Assembly: GCA_965603075.1 (NCBI GenBank)
Contig: CBFDBO010000018.1
Coordinates: 1-62,776 of the forward strand
From: JABJOR01 sp965603075
Lineage (GTDB): Bacteria > Pseudomonadota > Alphaproteobacteria > Rhodospirillales > Casp-alpha2
Length of the DNA stretch: 62,776 bases
Reading direction: 5' to 3'
This document shows, one piece after another, positions 36,124 to 45,000 of the stretch. The notes under the pieces were generated by a model. That model worked only from the letters and a program-made list of their open reading frames with translations. It made no database searches and had not been told where the DNA came from. A program made the translations under genes and the position numbers. Position 1 is the stretch's first letter. Each line of letters opens with the position of its first letter.

Positions 36124-36993
36124 CTAACTCAGCGCTTTATAGATCTGGTTAAGACCCATGATGCGGCTATAGATGACGACAACCAAACCCAGCAAAACAA
36201 GTAAGGCAAAGGATAAGGTCGCCCCCATAGGCCAGTTCACTTCTGAAACCATGGCGTCATAGATAAGGTTGCCAAACAGGAAGTCGTTAGGGCCACCCAA
36301 AATAAGGGGGGTGACATAACTGCCCGCCGTGAGAACGAAGACAAGAAGACAGCCAGCGGCAAGGCCAGGAATTGATAGAGGCAGGGTTACTTCACGGAAA
36401 GCCTGCCATGGTGTGCAGCCTAGCGTTCGTGCCGCCGGTTCAAGGTTTTTATCAATGCCTTCAAGACTGACATAAACATTCAAGATCATGTAAGGTAGAA
36501 AGACATGAATGAAACCAACGATGACGGCAAATTCGTTGAACATCATCGAAAGCGGCTCATCAATAAGACCCAACCATAGCAGCATGCCATTGATGGCACC
36601 CTGATTTCCCATGATATGAATCCACGATAGCGTGCGGATAATAAAGCTGACCCAGAAAGGCAAAATCAACAAAAGTAACAGTAGCCACTTTTGCTGGAAT
36701 TTCGTGTTGGCAATAAAATAAGCCGGAATATAACCAAGAACCGCGGCCAGAATGGTCACGATCAAGGCAAGTCGGAAAGTCTTCCAGATGGCGTTATGAT
36801 AATACCCGTCGGTAAAAAACTCTATCCAGTTGCTGGATTGAAAGGCGACTTCATCTATACCGATATCAATATTGATATACGTTGAATAAACCAGAATGAA
36901 GGACATCGGTATAACCACCAGAAAGCTGACGGCGAATAGGGCCGGTGATAATAAATACCATGGACGTGGATCAAACTCGCTGGTGGTCGACAT
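36124..36993 (-). CDS. ABC transporter permease (PotB type), second set
   Basis: A 289-aa six-TM permease from the ATG at 36993; upstream in-frame starts (37059, 37065) would add a charged, non-family extension. The EAA loop is EPAARTLGCTPWQAFREVTLP, covering the region about 175-195. First gene of the minus-strand transporter-enzyme operon, divergent from a LysR regulator. Confidence 0.92.
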   Translation of the reverse strand: MSTTSEFDPRPWYLLSPALFAVSFLVVIPMSFILVYSTYINIDIGIDEVAFQSSNWIEFFTDGYYHNAIWKTFRLALIVTILAAVLGYIPAYFIANTKFQQKWLLLLLLILPFWVSFIIRTLSWIHIMGNQGAINGMLLWLGLIDEPLSMMFNEFAVIVGFIHVFLPYMILNVYVSLEGIDKNLEPAARTLGCTPWQAFREVTLPLSIPGLAAGCLLVFVLTAGSYVTPLILGGPNDFLFGNLIYDAMVSEVNWPMGATLSFALLVLLGLVVVIYSRIMGLNQIYKALS

Positions 36994-37088
36994 AGACTTC
37001 TTATTCTCACAGTCGTTATAGGGCTTTTTTCCCTGTTTGTGGGGGGATGCATAAAACATTTGCATTTTGTTGTGGGATTAAGCAAATT

Positions 37089-37119
37089 AATAATCTAAAT
37101 GTTAACTATAGATATTATT
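37089..37119. promoter_or_regulatory. LysR-type operator in the potB / lysR divergent promoter
   Basis: TCTA (37094-37097), an 11-nt spacer, and TAGA (37109-37112) sit inside a longer AATAATCTA/TAGATATTATT near-palindrome. This fits the T-N11-A LysR box and lies about 15-40 nt before the LysR start and 100-125 nt before the permease start. Confidence 0.65.
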
Positions 37120-37131
37120 TATGAGGGCTTC

Positions 37132-38103
37132 ATGTGTGCAGATCGACCGGAGAAATTTGTTACCAATCTTGACTGGAACTTATTACGGACTTTTGTCGTT
37201 ATTTCCGAGGAAGGAAGCATTACGGCTGCCGCCAATAGACTTCTCTTGCGCCAACCTACCGTAAGTCTCGCCTTGCAACGGCTTGAAGCACAATTGGAAA
37301 CACGGCTTATTGATCGCGGTCACGGCGTATTTCGATTAACGGCTGTTGGCCTAGAGTTGTTTCGTGAGTGCGTTGATATTTATAGCAGCGTTTCCCGTCT
37401 TAATGACGTAGCAGACTCCGCGTCCCGTGAAGTTTCCGGCAATATCCATATTTCCCTTGCAAGCCATGTCACCACACCATTACTTGATAATGTATTGTCT
37501 GCCTTTCATGCAGAGCATCCAAAGGTAACTTATAAACTTAACACCGAATCAAGCGCCCTTGTGGCGCGTAATCTATTGGACAAAACATCTAGTTTGGGCA
37601 TCTGTTTAGTCAATAAAAGATTGCCGGAACTTGAATATGAAGTCATGTACCGAGAGTTTTTCAGTTTCTTCTGTGGCCCTCCGCACCCCTTGTTCGGGAA
37701 AAAGAATCTAAAAATAAATGACTTGAGTGGCCATGCGGCAGTGTCATTCGAAACCGATGATATCGCTGATGCGCTACGACCGGTGGCATTGCTGCGACAC
37801 CAATTTGAATTGGGGCAACAGATCATTGGCCTGTCGCCACACCTTGAAGAAGTTCGGCGGATGATCCTTTGCGGAATAGGCATAGGGCCGCTACCAAATC
37901 ATGTCGTGGAACGCGATGTCCGTGATGGCCTACTGTGGCGTCTACCACCCTACATAAATCCACCGGCAATTGACATTTTTCTCGTTACCAACCCACGTAA
38001 ACGATATAACAAGGCGGAAGCTCTTTTCATCCAAGCGCTAAAAGCAAAAATTGCCTCCACCCCCATGGCAGACCGAACCTATAAAGGGGATGGAAAAAAT
38101 TAG
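37132..38103 (+). CDS. LysR-family transcriptional regulator
   Basis: A 323-aa regulator from the ATG at 37132, which has GAGGG 4 nt upstream; an ATG at 37099 would add 11 residues and put the start inside the probable operator. The HTH is at about 16-65 (FVVISEEGSITAAANRLLLRQPTVSLALQRLEAQLETRLI, a typical LysR stretch), followed by a periplasmic-binding-protein-like effector domain (about 95-295). Divergent from the second Pot-type operon, which it most likely controls. Confidence 0.93.
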   Translation: MCADRPEKFVTNLDWNLLRTFVVISEEGSITAAANRLLLRQPTVSLALQRLEAQLETRLIDRGHGVFRLTAVGLELFRECVDIYSSVSRLNDVADSASREVSGNIHISLASHVTTPLLDNVLSAFHAEHPKVTYKLNTESSALVARNLLDKTSSLGICLVNKRLPELEYEVMYREFFSFFCGPPHPLFGKKNLKINDLSGHAAVSFETDDIADALRPVALLRHQFELGQQIIGLSPHLEEVRRMILCGIGIGPLPNHVVERDVRDGLLWRLPPYINPPAIDIFLVTNPRKRYNKAEALFIQALKAKIASTPMADRTYKGDGKN

Positions 38104-38242
38104 TCAATTCAGGTCCCCCTTACGATGAGCTCGGCTTCGCTAAAAATATTGAATCGAAAATATCGATACTCTCATAGCCGGGTGCGTCAATGGACCGTCA
38201 ATTTAAATCAGGTATGTCGTTGGTCTTTTGCGTGATCAGAAC

Positions 38243-39091
38243 CTAACGTGGGAACAGTTTTGGGCTGAGATTGTATTTATCCAGTAGGGATTTATATTCA
38301 TTGGTGGATTGAAAAAGCCTGTGAATACGGTTGAACCGATTGGTTATATTCTCCAAATCATTCAGCTTGTTGGAAAAAACCAGGTAATAATTTTTAATGG
38401 CAATGGGCTCTTCATAGATTTTGAGTTGGTCTTGAAGGTTTAACTTGATCAAGAAATGCTCAGCCCCTACACGCGAATTAACGGCCAAAAAATCATATTT
38501 ATCTGTTAAAATATCATTGAAGAATTGGGCCGTTCGAACAATGCCGCTATCATGGGGCACACGGATAATACCTGTCATATTATCAAAGGCCGGGCCGTGA
38601 ATAGCGCCTTTTATTATGCCTATTCGTTTACCTATAAGACTGGATACATCTCCATTATAGATAAAGGGGTCGTCTGTCTGACCGATTAAAACAGTTTCGT
38701 CCACATAGAGGGGGTCACGGCTGAAATGAAACTGATCAATACGATCTAGGTTTTTTCCCAAGCCAAAAAAGGCATCCAGTTCGCCGCTTTTCAAACTTTC
38801 TAGGGCTTGCGAAAATTGTTTTGACTGAAAGTCAACTTTACGGCGCTGTTGTTCCAGAACGACCGTAGCGACATCGATGGCAAATCCTGCAACCTGTTCG
38901 TCTTTGATAAAACTAAAGGGAAACCAATCAACATTAATGAACCCAACGGATATTTCAGATTGAGTTTCTTCATTAGCATAAGCGGACGTAACCCCCATAC
39001 TGAAATGTAAGATAAGAAAAGAAATACAGACAATATTGCTGACTGTTCGTTTCGTAATGTTACTCGGAAAATACATTAAATTTATAACCAT
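38243..39091 (-). CDS. Lone periplasmic binding protein (PBP2, amino-acid-binding type)
   Basis: A 282-aa protein with a signal peptide (hydrophobic about 19-35, cleavage near SAYA-N). The mature SBP_bac_3-like fold reads ISVGFINVDWFPFSFIKDEQVAGFAIDV, LKSGELDAFFGLGKNLDR and IGIIKGAIHG. No ABC permease or ATPase is nearby. It is divergent from the MASE1 hybrid kinase across only 70 nt, suggesting a sensory rather than transport role; direct interaction is not shown. The ligand residue pattern is too diverged to name a substrate. Confidence 0.82.
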   Translation of the reverse strand: MVINLMYFPSNITKRTVSNIVCISFLILHFSMGVTSAYANEETQSEISVGFINVDWFPFSFIKDEQVAGFAIDVATVVLEQQRRKVDFQSKQFSQALESLKSGELDAFFGLGKNLDRIDQFHFSRDPLYVDETVLIGQTDDPFIYNGDVSSLIGKRIGIIKGAIHGPAFDNMTGIIRVPHDSGIVRTAQFFNDILTDKYDFLAVNSRVGAEHFLIKLNLQDQLKIYEEPIAIKNYYLVFSNKLNDLENITNRFNRIHRLFQSTNEYKSLLDKYNLSPKLFPR

Positions 39092-39161
39092 GATTTTTTA
39101 GCTTCAATCTTCCTTCGAACAGTATAATCTATGAAACGGAATTAACAAAGAGGACTGTAAT

Positions 39162-41270
39162 TTGTCTCTCAGTAACAGTACAGAAGAACCCGAAGATAGT
39201 GAGCATCCGCATGTCATGTGGGTTCCGATTATTGTATTGTACGTCATAGCTTTACTTCTCGATCAATCGATTGTTTTTTTCTCCGCTCAGAATTCCGTCA
39301 TTCCTTTGGCCGGTGGTATTGCCTTTATTGCTGCCTATCGTTCTTTGACGATCGGCGGGATTCTAATATTTAGTCTTTCTTTTGCGGTATCTATCTGGGT
39401 TGGCACAACTAACCAAGAGGCATTTATCTGGTCCTCAATCAATAGCCTGAGCGCTATTCTTGGTGGGGCAATGGTAAGAAAAGCCTTTTGCGATGAAGAT
39501 CCCTTTGGCGAGATCAAGAAGGTCATGGGGTTCATTCTTCTCGCGGCCTGCATACCCTATTTATTGACATGCCTATTGGTCTGGGGCCTCGGGACTGCGG
39601 GTTATATTGGGTTGCCAGATAGCCTGCTGATTTGGTGGCTAGGGGGCACGATCGGTTGTGTTGTTAGTGCGCCCTTATTGCTGCCTCTTTTGAAAACCTA
39701 TTCCAAAGATCAGGTCATTGGCTCAGTCTCTATTGAGACAATTATTCTATTAGTTACAAGCGGTTTGCTAGCGCTTACGTTTTCCAGTGAACTTGAGCTG
39801 GGAAGTCAGGATTTTCCACAACAATATTTAATATTCCCCTTAATGCTTTGGGCCATTTTACGGAAAAATTTGAGCATAGGCATTATTATCCTGATTATCA
39901 GTATCATGGCGACGCTTTGGGGAACGACGGAAGGTTATGGACCATTCGTCAGAGATGGTGTTGCTGAGACATCCTTACTTCTTCAGGCCTTTTTTGGTGT
40001 CGCCAGTGTAACGATTCTTTTCCTTCATGCCGCTATGTCGGAGCGTCGTAATGCTGAGCAAGCTGTCCGCCGTACCCGAGACCAGCTTGAAATTCGTGTT
40101 GAGGAAAGAACAGCAGAATTACAGGAATCCATGAATGAGGCGGAAGAAGCAAATAAGACAAAATCACGATTCCTTGCAGCGGCAAGCCATGATCTACGCC
40201 AGCCAATTCATGCTATTTCACTTTTTTCCATGGCATTACAAGCACGCTTAAAGGAAAAAGAAAATGCAAAACTGGTAACTAAAGTTCAAGGGTCATTGAC
40301 GAGTTTGGGCGGTATGTTGGATGGTTTGCTGGATATGTCCAGATTGGAAAATGATGCCATTGTTCCGCAATTTTCTGATTTTTCTGTGCAAGTTATTTTG
40401 GATCAGATGATTACGGAGCACACCCCAGCGGCCCATGCAAAAGGCCTTGATTTTCGTGTGGTACCTTCCACCGCAATTATAAAAAGCGATAGGGCTCTGT
40501 TGTCGAGAATTATGGGTAATCTGGTGACGAATGCTATTCGTTATACCGATCACGGTAAGGTCTTGATTGGGTGTCGTAAAGATAATGGGACCGTGCGTCT
40601 TGGTGTATGGGATACAGGTCGGGGGATACCCTACGGTGACAAGCCGGCGATTTTTGATCCATATCACCGACTGGACGGTGCCAAGAAATACTCTGCTGAT
40701 GGTCTTGGATTGGGACTGGCTATTGTTGATGGGCTCGCAAAATTACTGGATCATCAGCTGGTTGTTTATTCCAAAGTCGGAAAAGGTTCCAGATTTTCTG
40801 TTGATGTTAAGGCAGGGGCAGAAAATATTGCGGCAAGTGGTGAAGAACAAGCACAGACTTCCTATACGGGGGTGTTTCAAGATCAAACCATACTGGTCGT
40901 CGATGATGATCCTGACGTTCTAGAGGGTATGCAAACAGTCCTCACAGACTGGGGCTGCCGTGTGATTGTTGCACGGGATGTAGAAAGTGCCCTTACCCAG
41001 GTTGAGGCGCTAGGCGATGATCTGGATGCGGTAATCTCTGATTATCATCTTTCTGAACATGACACTGGGATTGCATTTCTTGAAGATGTAAACCTCAGGG
41101 CGGGCTGCGCGGTACCGGCGATCATTATTACCGGTGATACGTTACAAGAACGTCGACATGAGATTGAGAATGCCGGTTATTTTATGCTCACTAAACCAAT
41201 CCAAGCGATTTCCCTTCGCCCCTTGTTACGAAGACAATTACGTAAACAGCCCAAGGTGTTAAATAATTAG
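39162..41270 (+). CDS. Hybrid sensor histidine kinase with MASE1 sensor and receiver domain
   Basis: A 702-aa protein from a TTG start with AGAGGA 8-10 nt upstream. An N-terminal MASE1 integral-membrane sensor (about 18-300, eight TM) is followed by a coiled coil, HisKA with phospho-acceptor H343 (ASHDLRQPIHAI), HATPase (VTNAIRYTDHG, DTGRGIP, GLGLGLAIV) and a C-terminal receiver with D627 (ISDYHL). MASE1 senses unknown, possibly small aromatic or glycan-derived, signals. The 3' end overlaps the convergent response-regulator gene by 4 nt. Confidence 0.93.
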   Translation: MSLSNSTEEPEDSEHPHVMWVPIIVLYVIALLLDQSIVFFSAQNSVIPLAGGIAFIAAYRSLTIGGILIFSLSFAVSIWVGTTNQEAFIWSSINSLSAILGGAMVRKAFCDEDPFGEIKKVMGFILLAACIPYLLTCLLVWGLGTAGYIGLPDSLLIWWLGGTIGCVVSAPLLLPLLKTYSKDQVIGSVSIETIILLVTSGLLALTFSSELELGSQDFPQQYLIFPLMLWAILRKNLSIGIIILIISIMATLWGTTEGYGPFVRDGVAETSLLLQAFFGVASVTILFLHAAMSERRNAEQAVRRTRDQLEIRVEERTAELQESMNEAEEANKTKSRFLAAASHDLRQPIHAISLFSMALQARLKEKENAKLVTKVQGSLTSLGGMLDGLLDMSRLENDAIVPQFSDFSVQVILDQMITEHTPAAHAKGLDFRVVPSTAIIKSDRALLSRIMGNLVTNAIRYTDHGKVLIGCRKDNGTVRLGVWDTGRGIPYGDKPAIFDPYHRLDGAKKYSADGLGLGLAIVDGLAKLLDHQLVVYSKVGKGSRFSVDVKAGAENIAASGEEQAQTSYTGVFQDQTILVVDDDPDVLEGMQTVLTDWGCRVIVARDVESALTQVEALGDDLDAVISDYHLSEHDTGIAFLEDVNLRAGCAVPAIIITGDTLQERRHEIENAGYFMLTKPIQAISLRPLLRRQLRKQPKVLNN

Positions 41271-41878
41271 GGTATTTCAATAATTCCTTGGCGGATGGCT
41301 TCACGAATGGCCTTCATTCTATTATCCACCCCAAAGAATTTCAAAATAGCACTTAAATGAGTTTTTACGGTCGATTCTGTTAAGTCCAATCGCCTAGCAA
41401 TGCCTTTGTTTGATAACCCTTCTACCATCAAGGCGAGTACGTCAAATTGCCTTTCGGTTAAACTTTGCGAGTGACTGTCATCGGTGTTTAAAGCAAAAGA
41501 GGGTACATAAACACCGCCAGAGAGAATAATCTGTATGGCGCCTAGGAGAATATTATTGTTGGCTGATTTTGGAATATAGCCAGCCGCCCCACTATCAAGA
41601 AATCGTTTCGCAACAGTGCTGGTTTCCGTTGCTGAGAGTATAGCGATAGCAGATGTTGGGTAGCCATCTTGGAGCTCATTCAGAGAGTGAACATCATTCA
41701 TACCCGGCATGTTGAGATCGAGCAGGATTAAATCAATATCCTGCTTGGTGGATAGAACATTTTCCAACTCATCAAAGGTACCTGCTTCGACAACTTCAGT
41801 GACGCTTTCGATTTGCATCAATACAGCGGCTAATCCTTCACGGACCAGTGCATGGTCATCAGCAATGGCAATTTTCAT
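41267..41878 (-). CDS. NarL/FixJ (LuxR-type) response regulator
   Basis: A 203-aa protein from the ATG at 41878; an upstream extension of 29 residues is not family-like. Receiver domain 1-120 with acidic pocket ADD (6-8) and phospho-acceptor D54 (LLDLNMPG), Lys in YIPKSAN; the C-terminal LuxR HTH is SLTERQFDVLALMVEGLSNKGIARRL with downstream TVKTHLSAILKFF. It is the likely partner of the hybrid kinase, and its gene lies 200 nt upstream of, and divergent from, the ricin-secretin-tectonin operon. Confidence 0.93.
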   Translation of the reverse strand: MKIAIADDHALVREGLAAVLMQIESVTEVVEAGTFDELENVLSTKQDIDLILLDLNMPGMNDVHSLNELQDGYPTSAIAILSATETSTVAKRFLDSGAAGYIPKSANNNILLGAIQIILSGGVYVPSFALNTDDSHSQSLTERQFDVLALMVEGLSNKGIARRLDLTESTVKTHLSAILKFFGVDNRMKAIREAIRQGIIEIP

Positions 41879-41975
41879 CTCTGCTGGTCCCTTTCCGGCC
41901 CCTTTATTATCTGTTTCAAACCTAGCCCAAGAAATGCTTAAACAGCAACCCCTCGCAAGGCCCATTGGTACTTAT

Positions 41976-42033
41976 GGACTAGATCATAGTCCTTCTGACC
42001 TAAAGATTAATACCCTCATTCAATGGTATTAAT
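41976..42033. promoter_or_regulatory. Two inverted repeats upstream of the ricin-secretin-tectonin operon
   Basis: GGACTA-gatca-TAGTCC (41976-41992) is a perfect 6-bp repeat. ATTAATACC (42006-42014) and GGTATTAAT (42025-42033) form a perfect 9-bp repeat with a 10-nt spacer. TACTCAT heptamers matching the NarL-type TACYYMT pattern follow immediately (from 42032). This is the expected kind of site for the adjacent LuxR-type response regulator. Confidence 0.65.
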
Positions 42034-42076
42034 ACTCATACTCATGATTGTTTATATATATTTAGGGAACGATACC

Positions 42077-45000
42077 ATGGTTAAGGGCTCAACGGGTGCT
42101 ATTCAAGCTATTTTAAAAGGTGGGATTCTATTAATTCTCTTAGTCGGTATGTTTACGCTTATTAAGTCTGAGCCTGCATCTGCAACCACGGAAATTCCGC
42201 TTGAAAATGCTTTAGGGTTAGCAAAGAAAGAGGGAGCCCTAAAAAGGGGGCAACTGACTAATTTAATGAAGGTTTTAAAGGAATTTCCAAAACTGAAGGA
42301 TCTTAAGCTGACCGACGTAGAAATGGTCAAAACACTTCTTATTGGCACGACATCGTATAACGACAAACTATTCAAATTGATCGCCTTCTCCAAAGGCCCT
42401 AAAAAAACCTTCATCGCCCTCAAACCAGAAGTCCCCATGACATTCGGTTTCCTGTTCCCCGAACACAAGAATAATGAGACCCTTAAAAATCTTGAAATGT
42501 TTGAGCAAATTGAGCTCTACACCACCAAGGCCGCAAACATTCCATCAACGGCATTGCCAGATGCTGCTAAAGCTATTCTCAATTCATTTTTCCCCGCGGG
42601 CAGATACGAAATAAATCTTAAACCGGAAGCGAACCTGTTTGCCAAGATTGATATGACCAAGTCGGGCGACAAAGTAAAAAAAATGAACGGGTTCTTCGGA
42701 TTAAAGGAAGAAACGGCCTTTCAGATCAAGGGAACATACAAGGGCCTCATGAGCAAAACCTCTTTGCCGCCCTTTATGCAGCTCACTGGATATTTTCCTG
42801 AAGCAAAAGTCAAAATGGGTAGTGAGAAAAAATCTGAATTAACCACGCAAATGGCTTTGCACCTTAATTTAGGTCTCTATGTATCCCCAAGCTTAAAGAC
42901 GGTTGCCAGTGCCAGTGGAAAGTTGGAAATTGGCGTAACAGGTCTTACCAAGTTTAAAATCGGCCAACAAACTCTGGATGTATCCCTTGAGGGGGCCGTC
43001 AATGCAGAAGCAAGGACCGTTTCCGACCCCAATGATTTCTTAAAGGTGGTTGAATTAGGGCCCCTTAAAATAGCCCGCATGGTTGGGTTCAAAGCAACCA
43101 TGCGGATGGCCGGTGACGCCCCTTGGGAAAAAGCCTTTGGTATCCCTTGGCTGACAATTGAAAATTATCTCGTCAGATTTGGCGTGCAAGGCCCAAAAGT
43201 TTACGGTGGCATTGCGGGCACGACAACCGTTGGTGAGAAAACGGTTGAGATTGCCGCGATCGCATCGCCGACGGGAATCCCTGAAAAAATTCGCCTATTC
43301 GTCGATGATGGTCCCAATAAAGTCGGGTCACTGTCGGTGAAGGATTTCGCCTCAATTTTCAATCTTATTTCAAGAGGGGCCACGGGCAAGGATGGCTTGA
43401 GCAAAAGCATTATCGAAACTTTACCTGATACGCTTAAAGTGGAAGGGCAGGCAAAGGGGCTGGGGCCAATTATTGATATTGATGCAGAAACCGCCAGTGT
43501 CGAAGTACAAGGTAAATTAACCTACAGGGGCACAGAAATTGCTGATGTGCGCCAAGGAACAATAAATCTTGAAGATGGGGTCTTTATTGATGCCGATGCG
43601 GAAGGTTTAACGCTTGGGCCTATCACCCTGGATGGTACCCTTGTTGCTATTATAAATTCTGATACTCAGAGCATTACCATGATCGGGGATAAAAAAACGG
43701 CAGGTATTAAAACGTCAACAACGACAACGATTGCCCGTAATAAACTTTCGTTTGCTACTACATTGGACGCTAATGCGGCCTTGCAAGCAGACTACGAAAT
43801 TATTGCAAATATCGCTAAAGATAGCACAAAGCCAAAGGACATGACTTTCGGTATTGAGGGCAATGTATCGAGCAACCTGTCTCAGTGGGTGGCAGAAACG
43901 GGGGTGCAAAAAGTTCAAGAAGGACTTGATAGTCTCAATTTAGAGGATGCCCTAGCTGCTGTGATCACGGCACAGGAAAAAGTCGATACGTTGCAAGGTC
44001 AAATAGATGCCAGAAAAGCTGTCGTCGAGGCCGGACAGGAAAGCAATGATCAGGCTTTGGAAAACGCAAATGCCAAGATTGCGGAACTCAATAATACAAT
44101 CACCCTGCTGGATGACCGGATTGACGGCTTTAAAGACAGAGTAGCTGAATGCAATCAGTATAAAGCGTTAAGGAAAACAGCCTGTAAAGCAAGCCGCCAA
44201 CCCGCGGTCGACTGGGCGAATACCAGACGTGGATCGGTTATAGCCGCACGGGAGATAGCCCAAAGTTTGGTGACGGCAATTCAGAATGGGCTGGCCATTA
44301 TTCCGGCTGAATTGGACCCGCAGTTAGCTTCACTTTATGCGGCGAAGGAATCAGCGAGTGCGGCTTTATTCATTGCCGAAAAGAGTATTGAAGGGGCGGA
44401 TAAACTAGGTGATTTTACCACCAAATTAATAGCGAGTATTTCTAATATTGATTTTGTCTCAATTGAAGAAGGCCATATTGCCGGGTATATCGGCAAGGGT
44501 GGTGATGAATTTGAAAATCCTTTTGAGCTGGACCTCGCGTTAAATCTTTTTGGGAAGGACTTACAAACTCAAATTACCTATTCACCGGATCAAAAAGAAG
44601 CTTTGGTTAAACATGCAACGTATATGGCGACCGGCGTATCGATCATGGCTATTGATGGCAAAGATTTTCTTTCTAAACTTGTCCCGAATAAGGCAATGAG
44701 TACCCTTGAAAATAAGTTTCTGGTGCTATCTGGTGAGCGAGAAAAAGCTTTGAAAGATCTCATTGCTGCCTCTAAGTCGTCTATCACAGCCAAAACCAGT
44801 TCATTTGATGATTACGTGCTGAAAATTATCAGGGACCGAAATAATATTAAAGGTGCCGAAGGTGCCACAGAGATAGCGGCTATTAAAGATGGCATTGCTG
44901 ATGAAAAAGAAGCTGACAGATTAAGTTTCATTACCAAGCTGCTATCGCTTCAGACAATCAAGCATGGAATGATGGTTACCATAAAATCCAAAAAGAGTGG

